Source: Halalkalibacter alkaliphilus (GTDB lineage: Bacteria > Bacillota > Bacilli > Bacillales > Bacillaceae_D). From it: 64,000 nucleotides of DNA. The notes beneath the pieces are model-generated. The model was given only the letters and a program-made list of their open reading frames with translations. It ran no database searches and had not been told where the DNA came from. Position 1 is the stretch's first letter, and each line of letters begins with the position of its first letter. This document shows, in pieces, positions 55,574 through 63,569 of the stretch. A program made the position numbers and the translations under genes. The DNA lies in assembly GCF_023555415.1 (NCBI RefSeq), contig NZ_JAKRYL010000002.1, positions 248,001 through 312,000 on the forward strand, given 5' to 3'.

Positions 55574-55621
55574 TTGACAATGAGTGAAAGTAAATTGTAT
55601 AATTATCTCGAAACTGAGGTA
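55574..55621 (+). promoter_or_regulatory. mhqR promoter and autoregulatory operator
   Basis: Perfect -35 TTGACA (55574-55579), 18-base spacer and perfect -10 TATAAT (55598-55603). TATCTCGAAACTGAGGTA (55604-55621) directly follows the -10 and has the form of an MhqR operator. Confidence 0.78.
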
Positions 55622-55640
55622 ATTAAAGGAACTGATATTT

Positions 55641-56081
55641 ATGCATAAATATGAAGAGGATATTTCATTAAAATTATTTGTTGTCATGACCCGAGCGATT
55701 CAAGCCATTACCAAACGAGTCGAAGAAGATATAAAAGGTTATGGTTTAAATCCAACTGAATTTGGTGTTCTTGAACTTCTTTACAGCAAAGGCGATCAAC
55801 CAATTCAAAAGATTGGTCAAAAAGTATTGCTTGCAAGTAGCAGCATTACGTATGTAGTTGATAAGCTTGAGAAGAAACAGTATATTAAAAGACAGCCATG
55901 CCCGAAAGATCGTCGTGTCACGTATGCGACAATTACAGAGGAAGGCACTCAGTTAATGCAAGAAATCTTTCCGAAGCATAAAGAAGCTATTGAAGAGATC
56001 TTTGGAGGGCTTAAAGCAGAAGAGAAAGAACTAATGATTGAGCAATTAAAAAAATTAGGCTTTTATGCACAAGAGCTTTAA
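55641..56081 (+). CDS. mhqR: MarR-family regulator, MhqR-like
   Basis: A 146-residue winged-helix repressor. It closely resembles B. subtilis MhqR (YkvE): YGLNPTEFGVLELLYSKGDQ, PIQKIGQKVLLASSSITYVV (recognition helix) and PCPKDRRVTYATITEEGTQL (wing). MhqR represses genes for quinone and azo compound detoxification and is relieved by hydroquinones and related electrophiles. Three TATCTCGAA operators in front of this gene and the next two agree with autoregulation and a local regulon. AAAGGA precedes the ATG. Confidence 0.85.
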   Translation: MHKYEEDISLKLFVVMTRAIQAITKRVEEDIKGYGLNPTEFGVLELLYSKGDQPIQKIGQKVLLASSSITYVVDKLEKKQYIKRQPCPKDRRVTYATITEEGTQLMQEIFPKHKEAIEEIFGGLKAEEKELMIEQLKKLGFYAQEL

Positions 56082-56095
56082 TTTTTTTACTTATT

Positions 56096-56113
56096 TATCT
56101 CGAATTAAGATTA
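56096..56113. promoter_or_regulatory. MhqR-like operator before the flavin reductase gene
   Basis: TATCTCGAATTAAGATTA, an imperfect inverted repeat of TATCT/AGATA type, 43 bases before the start codon. Confidence 0.65.
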
Positions 56114-56155
56114 AATGAATTCATAATGTAATAGAGATAGGCAGGAGGTAGCATA

Positions 56156-56767
56156 ATGAAATCAATTGATCCATACCAGTTAGCTGAACGTGAGAATTAC
56201 AAGTTTTTAACGGGAAGCATTATTCCAAGACCGGTTGCTTTCGTGACGACTCTTTCGGGGCAGGGTGTCCTTAACGCTGCACCATTTAGTTATTTTAATG
56301 TCGTCTCGTCAAATCCGCCGTTGATTTCTGTTTCTGTCGGTCGGAAAAATGGGAAAATGAAAGATACATCGAGAAATGCGATTGAGCAAAATGAATTTGT
56401 TGTTCATATTTCTGATGAATCCTTTATTGAAAAGATCAACATGACCGCTAAAAACCTCCCTTCAGATAAAAGTGAAGTTGCAGATGCAGGCTTAACGCCC
56501 GTTGATAGTTTAAAAATAAGTGTACCGGGTATAAAGGAAGCAAGGATTCGAATGGAATGTGTGCTAGAAAAAGCGATATCTCTTGGTGGAACAGATGACA
56601 GTCCTTCTTGTGACTTATTAATTGGGCGTGTTGTTCAATACCACATTCGAGAAGAATTGTATGAGAATGGGAGAATTGATGCTTTAAGATTACAACCAGT
56701 CAGCCGATTAGCTGGTAATGCTTATTCTAAGTTAGGTGAAACGTTTGAACTTGAACGTCCACAATAA
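56156..56767 (+). CDS. Flavin reductase-like domain protein
   Basis: A 203-residue FMN-binding split-barrel protein of the flavoredoxin / flavin reductase-like family: FLTGSIIPRPVAFVTTLSGQ, NAAPFSYFNVVSSNPPLISV and a C-terminal HIREELYENGRIDALRLQPV followed by SRLAGNAYSKLGE. It may supply reduced flavin or reduce electrophiles directly. Its MhqR-type operator puts it in the quinone-stress regulon. GCAGGAGG precedes the ATG. Confidence 0.88.
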   Translation: MKSIDPYQLAERENYKFLTGSIIPRPVAFVTTLSGQGVLNAAPFSYFNVVSSNPPLISVSVGRKNGKMKDTSRNAIEQNEFVVHISDESFIEKINMTAKNLPSDKSEVADAGLTPVDSLKISVPGIKEARIRMECVLEKAISLGGTDDSPSCDLLIGRVVQYHIREELYENGRIDALRLQPVSRLAGNAYSKLGETFELERPQ

Positions 56768-56805
56768 ATTGCCCTTCTACATCAGAAGGGAATTTTCACG
56801 ACAAA

Positions 56806-56823
56806 TATCTCGAATTCATATTG
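56806..56823. promoter_or_regulatory. MhqR-like operator before the quinone reductase gene
   Basis: TATCTCGAATTCATATTG, with the same left arm as the other two sites; the right arm is weaker. It lies 105 bases before the ATG. Confidence 0.55.
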
Positions 56824-56910
56824 TATGAACTCGTTTTATATAAACTAGAACTTTTTAAGGGGGTGTTGGTCTTCTGATGTAAGTACATATAAAAAGGAGT
56901 GTGAGAGGCT

Positions 56911-57582
56911 ATGAGTTTTATAAAGAAGTTATTTGGTCAAACTAATAAAAAAGATGAGGAGTCGATCAATATGTCAAACGTTAAATTAGCAGTTATTTAT
57001 TACAGTTCTACAGGTACAAACTATCAATTAGCAAAGTGGGCAGAAGAAGGTGGGAACGCAGCAGGTGCAGAAGTGAAAGTTCTGAAAGTACCTGAACTTG
57101 CTCCTGAAGCAGCGATTGAATCAAACCCAGCATGGAAAGCGCATGTCGAAGAAACAAAAGATGTACCAGAAGTTACATTGGATGATCTAGAGTGGGCAGA
57201 TGCGATTATTTTCAGTGTTCCGACACGTTTTGGTAACATGGCAGCTCAAATGAAGCAATTCATTGATACAACTGGTGGATTATGGTTTGAAGGAAAACTT
57301 GCTAACAAAGCGGTTAGTGCGATGTCTTCAGCAAGTAATGCACATGGTGGGCAGGAAGCAACGATTCTATCCCTTTATACAACAATGTACCACTGGGGTG
57401 CGATTGTTGCATCACCTGGCTACACAGATCCTTTATTATTTGCTTCAGGCGGGAACCCGTACGGAACAAGTGTAACAGTAGGTCAAGATGGAAAGATGCA
57501 AGAAAATGTAGAAGAAGCAGCGAAGTACCAAGCGAAGCGTACGGTTCAAGTTGCTGAGTGGATTAAAAAAGGAAATCAATAA
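56911..57582 (+). CDS. NAD(P)H:quinone oxidoreductase, WrbA family
   Basis: A 223-residue flavodoxin-fold enzyme reducing quinones by two electrons. The FMN phosphate loop is YYSSTGTNYQLAKWAEEG; further FMN contacts are VPTRFGNMAAQMKQFID and SNAHGGQEATILSLYTTMYH. The first 20 residues (MSFIKKLFGQTNKKDEESIN) precede the usual family start MSNVKLAVIYYSS. Both the ATG at 56911 (AAAAAGGAG upstream) and the ATG at 56971 (GAGGAG upstream) have good ribosome sites, so two products may be made. Third member of the MhqR group. Confidence 0.9.
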   Translation: MSFIKKLFGQTNKKDEESINMSNVKLAVIYYSSTGTNYQLAKWAEEGGNAAGAEVKVLKVPELAPEAAIESNPAWKAHVEETKDVPEVTLDDLEWADAIIFSVPTRFGNMAAQMKQFIDTTGGLWFEGKLANKAVSAMSSASNAHGGQEATILSLYTTMYHWGAIVASPGYTDPLLFASGGNPYGTSVTVGQDGKMQENVEEAAKYQAKRTVQVAEWIKKGNQ

Positions 57583-57590
57583 TAATAACG

Positions 57591-57630
57591 TCCCCTCGCT
57601 ATAGAAGCCTTTATATGCGAGGGGATTTTT
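57591..57630 (+). terminator. Terminator after the quinone reductase gene
   Basis: Stem TCCCCTCGC (57591-57599) with GCGAGGGGA (57617-57625), followed by five T. Confidence 0.9.
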
Positions 57631-57878
57631 GTCTGGTTAGACGGTAGGAAACGTCGAGAATCGTAAGGAAATGTTGCTTTATGCGCTTGCCCAGGAAAGG
57701 AGAGAGTGGATTATTATGGTGGTGGCATTTTTGATAGAAGGCCCCTCATTTTTAAAAAGGAATGTCTACAATATAACAGCTACTATTTTAAAAATTATTG
57801 AGCATACTTGTCATTTCTTTAGGACTACTCGTCATTTTAATGCAAATAATTACGATCCTCGAGACCTACCTACAAAAA

Positions 57879-57901
57879 ATTAATCAAACGTTTGTTTAAT
57901 T
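57879..57901. repeat. Left copy of a 23-bp direct repeat flanking the acyltransferase gene
   Basis: ATTAATCAAACGTTTGTTTAATT minus its last three bases fits the core; the whole 23-bp unit recurs identically at 58689-58711. Internally it is a near-palindrome (TTAATCAAAC/GTTTGTTTAA) resembling a TetR-type operator. Upstream, 57631-57878 shows only a possible 33-codon membrane-protein remnant (57798-57899). Confidence 0.8.
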
Positions 57902-57907
57902 CAACTT

Positions 57908-58022
57908 AAGTGCCTCATAACTCTTACTGATGATTCCGAAATAACTTGAGTTTTTTCTCATAAAGTTATTTAATTCTTTTTCCGAGAATCAAACCCCTTT
58001 GCTATCTAATATTGAGATACCC
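57908..58022 (-). pseudogene. Decayed duplicate of the 3' end of the S9 peptidase gene
   Basis: This stretch aligns base for base, with small indels, to 58765-58885, which covers the terminator arm, stop codon and last about 35 codons of the S9 peptidase gene. Matching landmarks include AAGTGCCTC, TTACTGATG, TTCTCATAAA and CGAGAATC. The frame is broken, so it is a remnant. It shows that a segment around the peptidase 3' end was duplicated, with the acyltransferase gene now between the copies. Confidence 0.8.
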
Positions 58023-58115
58023 TAAGCGCCAACCTTATTTTCATTCAATTAAATATTCTTTTCTTGAGGTTTTTTGGAAAAAACTATAAAATCAAGAAAA
58101 AGAAAGGAATATAAT

Positions 58116-58622
58116 ATGAAATTAATTAAAATCTATGTATCTACGATTATTTGGAATTTATTGGTAAATACAATTGCAAAATCTATATTAATCCCTCAAA
58201 AAATTCGTTTCTATTTATATAGGTGTGCAGGAATGAAAATCAAGACTTCTAATATTAGGTCAGGATGTACTTTTAGAGGTAAAAGCATTTTTATAGAGGA
58301 AGGTGTTTTCCTGAACCATAATGTATTTATTGACGCTTGGGAGAGAGTAACAATAAAGGAAAATACCTCTATAGCTTTTGATGTGTTAATTTGTACATCT
58401 AGCCATGCTATTGGAAAATCAAATAAAAGGGCTGGTGAATCAAATAGAAAGCCTATAACTATTGGTAAAGGGTGTTGGATTGGGGCTAGAGCGACAATTT
58501 TACCAGGGGTCGTTATTGAAGATGGATGTGTAATCGCGGCTGGCGCTCTCGTTAATAAAGATTGTCAGTCAAATGGTTTATACGCAGGTACACCGGCTAT
58601 ACGAATTAAAGATTTAGATTGA
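58116..58622 (+). CDS. Hexapeptide-repeat acyltransferase (maltose O-acetyltransferase/WbbJ type)
   Basis: A 168-residue left-handed beta-helix acyltransferase. After a hydrophobic N-terminus (IYVSTIIWNLLVNTIAKSIL) come hexapeptide repeats, the active-site region LICTSSHAIGKSN with the catalytic His, and ITIGKGCWIGARATILPGVV. It probably acetylates a sugar, perhaps of the surface polymer. ATG 58116 follows AAAGGA. It is AT-rich and bounded by a 23-bp direct repeat and a duplicated gene end, which indicates insertion at this place. Confidence 0.82.
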   Translation: MKLIKIYVSTIIWNLLVNTIAKSILIPQKIRFYLYRCAGMKIKTSNIRSGCTFRGKSIFIEEGVFLNHNVFIDAWERVTIKENTSIAFDVLICTSSHAIGKSNKRAGESNRKPITIGKGCWIGARATILPGVVIEDGCVIAAGALVNKDCQSNGLYAGTPAIRIKDLD

Positions 58623-58688
58623 TTCAAAAATTTGAAAAAATTTAACTGGAAACGAATAATAACTGCAGATATTTTAACCTGTAGCAAG

Positions 58689-58711
58689 ATTAATCAAACG
58701 TTTGTTTAATT
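58689..58711. repeat. Right copy of the 23-bp direct repeat
   Basis: Identical to 57879-57901, 810 bases apart, on the other side of the acyltransferase gene; followed here by six T. Confidence 0.8.
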
Positions 58712-58745
58712 TTTTAGAACTCGTCAAAATCTGCCATGGCATAAC

Positions 58746-58775
58746 AAAAATAGAGGCACCACCGAAGTGCCTCTA
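58746..58775 (-). terminator. Terminator of the S9 peptidase gene
   Basis: A 9-bp stem TAGAGGCAC (58751-58759) with GTGCCTCTA (58767-58775), followed on the minus strand by five T. Confidence 0.85.
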
Positions 58776-58781
58776 ATACCG

Positions 58782-60569
58782 TTACTGATGCTTCTCCAAA
58801 AACTCAAGCATCTTCTCATAAACTTTAATCTCATTTTCTTTTTTCGAGAATCCGTGACCCTCGTCATCTAACACGAGGTATTCCACATCAACTCCGTTTC
58901 CTTTTAGAGCGTTAACAATTTGATCAGATTCTTCTTTAACAACTCGAGGATCGTTCGCCCCTTGAATAACGAGCATCGGTTTAACCATGTTGTCTAAGTA
59001 CGTAATAGGTGAATCTTTTTCTAAGCGCTCTTTGTCTTCAATTGGATCTCCTAACCAGCGTTTCATTATTGGTTTCCAATGTTCTGGAACGGAATTAAGG
59101 AATGTGAAGAGATTGCTTACTCCAAAAATATCAACTGTTGCTCGGAAGTATTCAGGGTGTCTTCCGGCAAGTAGCAAGCTCATATATCCTCCGTAACTTC
59201 CTCCGACGACAAATAGCTTTTCTTGATTCGTAATTCCTTGTTCGAATAACCATTCAATACCGTGTACGCAGTCAAGGCGAGGGCCTTCACCCCAGTCTCC
59301 TTCAACAAGCTTTGTAAAAGAAGCACCGTAGCCCGTACTCCCGCGGAAGTTCGGTGCAAAAATCGTATAGCCGCGATTTAAAAAGCATTGAAACATCGCT
59401 CTGAACCATTTTCTTTCCGCTGACTGTGGTCCCCCGTGTGGCCAGACGATCGTATAGCCATTTGAAAGTTCTGGTTTTGCTTTAAAGAGTAGGGCTTCGA
59501 TGTTCATCCCATCAAACGATTTATATGTGATGACATCAGGTTCGACCATTTGTTCTTCGGAGACACCGAGGACGTTATTTTTTGTTAGTTGTTCAAATGG
59601 TTGATCTGCTTTTTGTACATAAATATTGCTTGGAACGGTTGAGCTTCTGCCACGAAGATAAAGGTTGCCTTGTTCACTGACAACAAGCTCTTCAATTACG
59701 TCTGTTGGGCATTCAATACGTTCCGGAGCTTTAGCACCTAGCTCAAATGAATAAAGATGGTCCGTTACGCCTTTTTCGGTTGCAAAGTACAGCTTCTTTT
59801 GTTTCTCATTCCATTTAATGAACTTGATATTTTCTTGTTCTAGTTTTAATTGTGGTGTGAACGTTCGGCTAGCAATATCAAATGAAGCAATATAGGAAAA
59901 CTCTTCTCCATAATTAGTTACAAAGTAAATAGTTGCTTCATCGACATAAACAGGGCTAGATACAGTGTGTACCTCTTCTTTTGAAGGGGTAAGCAGCACT
60001 TCTTCCCCGTCAATATGAAGGTAGGCTACTTGGTACGTGTTAGCAAAAATTCGAGCTGTGACAAAGCTGGTTTCATCCTTTGCTACAGCAGAAAGGTAGG
60101 TCGGTGCTTCGACACCCTTATACAGAATCGTATCTTCTTTTGACTTCATGTCATAACGATGAATGTTTAAAAACTGAGAATTGCCTTTACTTGTAATGTA
60201 ATAAAGAATGTTGCCGTCTTTTGATTGATCGGCAAAAAAGAATTTATCGGTCTTGTCACCTGTAATAAGTGGCTGCGGTTTTCCACCTTCTGCAGGAAGG
60301 GCGTATATATGATAGTTTTCATCACCGTTATCGTCAAAGCCAGCTAGGACGAAGCGATTCTCCGGATCTATTTTAATAAAGTTACATTGTTGATCCACTT
60401 GAGCAAATAGAGAAGGAAACTGGTTTGGGAAATCAACACTCCAAAGGTTATTCTTTCCGTTTAAATTGCTGCTGAAAATGAGTCTGCTTTCATCCTTGCT
60501 TACAGCAAACGTGGAAATTGCGTATGTACGAAAAAATTGTTCGACATCAGGCTTAGGGAATTGGATCAA
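58782..60569 (-). CDS. S9 family prolyl oligopeptidase-like peptidase
   Basis: A 595-residue cytoplasmic serine peptidase: an N-terminal beta-propeller (WD40/PD40-like, about residues 1-340) and a C-terminal alpha/beta hydrolase with the nucleophile in GGSYGGYMSLL, Asp in QGANDPRVVKEESDQ and His in DDEGHGFSKKEN. It lies with the acylaminoacyl peptidase branch and would cleave short peptides. TTG 60569 lies 8 bases after AAGGAG; the in-frame GTG at 60578 overlaps that site. Part of its 3' end is duplicated at 57908. Confidence 0.92.
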   Translation of the reverse strand: MIQFPKPDVEQFFRTYAISTFAVSKDESRLIFSSNLNGKNNLWSVDFPNQFPSLFAQVDQQCNFIKIDPENRFVLAGFDDNGDENYHIYALPAEGGKPQPLITGDKTDKFFFADQSKDGNILYYITSKGNSQFLNIHRYDMKSKEDTILYKGVEAPTYLSAVAKDETSFVTARIFANTYQVAYLHIDGEEVLLTPSKEEVHTVSSPVYVDEATIYFVTNYGEEFSYIASFDIASRTFTPQLKLEQENIKFIKWNEKQKKLYFATEKGVTDHLYSFELGAKAPERIECPTDVIEELVVSEQGNLYLRGRSSTVPSNIYVQKADQPFEQLTKNNVLGVSEEQMVEPDVITYKSFDGMNIEALLFKAKPELSNGYTIVWPHGGPQSAERKWFRAMFQCFLNRGYTIFAPNFRGSTGYGASFTKLVEGDWGEGPRLDCVHGIEWLFEQGITNQEKLFVVGGSYGGYMSLLLAGRHPEYFRATVDIFGVSNLFTFLNSVPEHWKPIMKRWLGDPIEDKERLEKDSPITYLDNMVKPMLVIQGANDPRVVKEESDQIVNALKGNGVDVEYLVLDDEGHGFSKKENEIKVYEKMLEFLEKHQ

Positions 60570-60764
60570 ATAGCTCACTCCTTAATTGGGTAATAGATTG
60601 CTAGTTATATTTTAACAGATTGTTCAATTGTTCTAAATATTTCCATTTCAAATAAGCAGATTTTTTGCTATTGATTTCGTAAATGATTATAGTGTAGATG
60701 TTGCCTTTGTTATTTTTTAACACTGGATACATAAATAAAAAACAATGTAGTTGGAGGGAACGTT

Positions 60765-61058
60765 ATGGTTGTTATTCATGCTTATCTTCATGTGTTGCCT
60801 GAAAAAAGAGAGCTGTTTCTTGATCACGTTCAGGACTTAATTACGAACTCAAAAGCAGAAGAAGGAAATATCACATATCATCTGTATGAAGATACGGAAG
60901 AAAAAACGAAATTTGTGATGGTCGAAGAGTGGAGAGATGAAGCTGCAGTCGAGTTCCATAATCAAACGGAACATTTCAAAAACTTCGGCGCTAGAGCAGG
61001 AGATTGGTTTGCAACTCCTCCAGAAGTACAGCAGTTTGCTGTATCAAGAAAGTATTAG
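60765..61058 (+). CDS. Antibiotic biosynthesis monooxygenase-domain protein (YgiN-like)
   Basis: A 97-residue ferredoxin-like ABM-domain protein: VIHAYLHVLPEKRELFLDHV, EEGNITYHLYEDTEEKTKFV and EWRDEAAVEFHNQTEHFKNF. YgiN of E. coli oxidises menadiol; others act as heme or quinol oxygenases. Its location near MhqR-controlled quinone reductase genes and in front of an old-yellow-enzyme gene (15 bases) suggests a role in quinone handling. GGAGGG precedes the ATG. No MhqR-type operator was seen. Confidence 0.87.
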   Translation: MVVIHAYLHVLPEKRELFLDHVQDLITNSKAEEGNITYHLYEDTEEKTKFVMVEEWRDEAAVEFHNQTEHFKNFGARAGDWFATPPEVQQFAVSRKY

Positions 61059-61073
61059 AAAGGAAGACTAATT

Positions 61074-62093
61074 ATGCCAACTTTGTTAGATTCATTTGAA
61101 TATAAGGGATTACAGCTGAAAAATAGAATTGTTATGCCACCAATGTGTCAGTACTCCGTTACGGCAAAAGATGGGAAGCCAAATGATTGGCATTTCACAC
61201 ATTATACAAGTCGAGCGATTGGCGGGACAGGGTTAATTATTATGGAGATGACAGATGTGGAGCCAGATGGAAGAATTTCTGATTTTGATTTAGGAATCTG
61301 GTCCGATGATCATATTCCGGCATTTGAACGGATCGTAAAGGCTTGCCAAAGCTACGGTGCGAAAGTAGGCATTCAAATTGCACATGCTGGTCGAAAAGCA
61401 GAGGATGCCGAAGTTCCTGTTTCTTCAACATCAGTTGCTTTTTCAGAGGATTACAAAGCGCCTCGAGAATTAACAACAGAAGAAGTAGAAGAGATGGTAG
61501 GTAAATTTGAACAAGCGTTTCAGCGTGCGGTAGCGGCTGGGGTGGATACAATTGAAATTCATGGAGCACATGGGTACTTAATTCATCAGTTCCAATCTCC
61601 TTTAACGAATCAGCGAGAAGACAAATACGGGCAAGATAAAAGTTTATTTGGTCGTGAAATCATAAAAGCTGCGCGTCGCGTTATGCCAGAATCGATGCCT
61701 TTAATTATGCGGATTTCAGCAAAAGAGTACGCTCAAGAAGGCTACGATGTGAATTATGCGATTGAGTTAGCACAGAAGTATAAAGAAGAAGGCGTGGATA
61801 TTTTCCATATTTCTTCAGGTGGGGAAAGTAACAACGGACCTGAATACTCTGGCAAAGGATATCAAGTCGACCTTGCTGCAGCAGTGAAACAAGCGTTAGA
61901 TGTACCTGTAATTGCTGTTGGAAGAATGGAAGATGCTCAGTTTAGTGATGAGGCTGTTCGTGAAGGAAAAGCAGATCTTGTTGCCGTAGGTAGAGGAATG
62001 CTTCGCAGTCCGTTTTGGGCGAATGAAGCGTCGCTTGCATTAGGCGGTGAAATTTTAACTCCGAATGCATTACGAGCAGGGTATAGTTTTTAA
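61074..62093 (+). CDS. Old yellow enzyme family NADPH dehydrogenase (NamA/YqjM-like)
   Basis: A 339-residue TIM-barrel flavoenzyme that reduces the C=C bond of enones, nitro compounds and other electrophiles using NADPH. Landmarks: NRIVMPPMCQYS with the redox-tuning Cys, DWHFTHYTSRAIGGTGLIIM, IQIAHAGRK (substrate His), EIHGAHGYLIHQF and VGRGMLRSPFW. It is the same length as B. subtilis YqjM (338). It forms a unit with the YgiN-like gene and is followed by a long terminator. Confidence 0.92.
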   Translation: MPTLLDSFEYKGLQLKNRIVMPPMCQYSVTAKDGKPNDWHFTHYTSRAIGGTGLIIMEMTDVEPDGRISDFDLGIWSDDHIPAFERIVKACQSYGAKVGIQIAHAGRKAEDAEVPVSSTSVAFSEDYKAPRELTTEEVEEMVGKFEQAFQRAVAAGVDTIEIHGAHGYLIHQFQSPLTNQREDKYGQDKSLFGREIIKAARRVMPESMPLIMRISAKEYAQEGYDVNYAIELAQKYKEEGVDIFHISSGGESNNGPEYSGKGYQVDLAAAVKQALDVPVIAVGRMEDAQFSDEAVREGKADLVAVGRGMLRSPFWANEASLALGGEILTPNALRAGYSF

Positions 62094-62095
62094 AA

Positions 62096-62141
62096 GGGGT
62101 TATCCCAAAAGGTCTGTTTTTTGACCTTTTGGGATAACCCC
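62096..62141 (+). terminator. Long terminator hairpin after the old yellow enzyme gene
   Basis: A perfect 19-bp stem (62096-62114 with 62123-62141) with loop TGTTTTTT. It shares the central AAAAGGTC/GACCTTTT with the hairpin at 53893. Confidence 0.85.
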
Positions 62142-62144
62142 GAA

Positions 62145-62230
62145 GCAATGTGCGGAGTCGCTACATCTTTTGAAAGCCTTGAGAGGAGTGGGTTTCTCCT
62201 CTCAAGGCGAGTAGCGAACGGAGCCATTGC
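62145..62230. repeat. Nested palindromic element
   Basis: An inner perfect 13-bp stem (62176-62188 with 62196-62208) is enclosed by the outer pairings CGCTAC/GTAGCG and GCAATG (62145-62150)/CATTGC (62225-62230), with an internal loop. It lies directly after the namA terminator. It could be a small RNA structure or a palindromic mobile unit. Confidence 0.5.
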
Positions 62231-62268
62231 CATCTTTTAATATTGGCTTTGATACATCCCCTTTAGTC

Positions 62269-62430
62269 CTAAGTTGCATTATGCTGACTTTCTTCGTACG
62301 CAATCAGAACAACATCCTTATCGGTTGTACTTCTAATTTCGTCTTCTAACGATACGATTCTCTGTAACATGTCAGGGCTTAAATGTGCCGCTGTGTAGCG
62401 ATCAAATTCTACTGGCTTATTTGACTCCAT
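62269..62430 (-). CDS. Small hypothetical protein, 53 aa
   Basis: ATG 62430 follows GAAGGAGTTGAACCAA and opens a 53-codon frame beginning MESNKPVEFDRYTAAHLSPD and ending ESQHNAT. Residues 20-50 look helical. The clear ribosome site and amphipathic pattern support a real gene; the family is not recognised. It is divergent from the patatin-like gene. Confidence 0.6.
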   Translation of the reverse strand: MESNKPVEFDRYTAAHLSPDMLQRIVSLEDEIRSTTDKDVVLIAYEESQHNAT

Positions 62431-62551
62431 TTGGTTCAACTCCTTCATTTACTCAATAATAAAATTCTCTTAAGTAAGAAGTTCTATACTGACATAGAAA
62501 ATGTAATGATTTGGAATTGTTGTAATACTGCTTCATTAGTAGGTAAATGCT

Positions 62552-63499
62552 ATGACTAAAACTAAGCATGAAAAGGTGACGATCTTGAAGATTTTATGCC
62601 TTGATGGTGGTGGGATTCGAGGAGTGTTTGAAGTAGCGATATTACAAGCGCTCGAAGAAGAATACAACCAGCCTATTACGAATTTATTTGACCTTGTAGC
62701 AGGAACGAGCACAGGTTCGATTATTGCTACATCGGTTATTTTAGAAAAAAGAATGTCTGATGTATTAGACAGTTATAAACAATTTGGAAAGAAGGTTTTT
62801 AAGCGCCAGGCGAAAATTGGGATATTTAAAAGTGTTTATAGTGATAAGGATTTGCGCCAATATTTTAAGGGGATGTTTGGTGATTTAACGTTATCGGATA
62901 TAGCGAAACCGCTTTTAATTCCAGCGGTCGATGTGACTCATGGCAAACCGTATGTATACCGCTCAAATTATGGTCATCCTGGCAGCGATGATCTCTCAAT
63001 TAAATTATGGGATGCTGTGCTCTCATCTTGTTCAGCACCTGTTTATTTTCCGCCAAACAACATTAAAAATAAATATTTATCTGTTGATGGAGGGTTATGG
63101 GCCAATAATCCATCATTGGTTTGTATTACAGAGGCACTTGATTATTTTAAGTTGAATGTAGGAGACTTGAAGATTTTATCACTTGGTACAGGGTTACAGG
63201 ACATTGAATACAATATTGAACCAGACAAATATTGGGGAATTAAAAAGTGGTTGCCTTTTCGTTTAATGACCATGAAAGTTCAACCTAAGTTACTTGACTT
63301 GGCTCTTGATCTTTCGTCTGAATCGATTTCCTATCATTGTCAAATTCTTTTAGGAAATCAATATTTTCGATTAAATAGGGATTTAGGAGATGAAATTCCT
63401 TTTGATGATGTGACATTTGTTGATGAATTAATTGCATTAGGAAAGCATGTGTTCGAAGAGAAAAAAGGTGAAATTAAGAAGTTTTTAGATTTAGAATGA
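62552..63499 (+). CDS. Patatin-like phospholipase
   Basis: A 315-residue lipid acyl hydrolase with a Ser-Asp dyad. Motifs: LDGGGIRGVFEVAIL (oxyanion hole), VAGTSTGSIIA (nucleophile Ser in G-x-S-x-G) and SVDGGLWANNP (catalytic Asp in DGG). The C-terminus has no further domain. ATG 62552 has only a weak ribosome site, while TTG 62585 lies 6 bases after AAAAGGTG and would give 304 residues starting at MKILCLDGG. It is followed by a DUF3219 gene on the same strand. Confidence 0.88.
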   Translation: MTKTKHEKVTILKILCLDGGGIRGVFEVAILQALEEEYNQPITNLFDLVAGTSTGSIIATSVILEKRMSDVLDSYKQFGKKVFKRQAKIGIFKSVYSDKDLRQYFKGMFGDLTLSDIAKPLLIPAVDVTHGKPYVYRSNYGHPGSDDLSIKLWDAVLSSCSAPVYFPPNNIKNKYLSVDGGLWANNPSLVCITEALDYFKLNVGDLKILSLGTGLQDIEYNIEPDKYWGIKKWLPFRLMTMKVQPKLLDLALDLSSESISYHCQILLGNQYFRLNRDLGDEIPFDDVTFVDELIALGKHVFEEKKGEIKKFLDLE

Positions 63500-63569
63500 C
63501 AGGAAAAAGACAATTTATCCAATTGTAAGCATATAATTAAACAAAATAGAGTAAATGAGGTGAGGATAG

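Noticed and set aside
57671-57883. 70-codon frame after the quinone reductase terminator
   Set aside because: Composition and lack of a coherent domain do not support it; a different frame (57798-57899) looks more like a membrane-protein end but lacks a ribosome site.
62552-63499. Patatin-like protein as a CBASS (CapV) effector
   Set aside because: No CD-NTase, Cap2/Cap3 or other defence gene is next to it; the neighbour is DUF3219.
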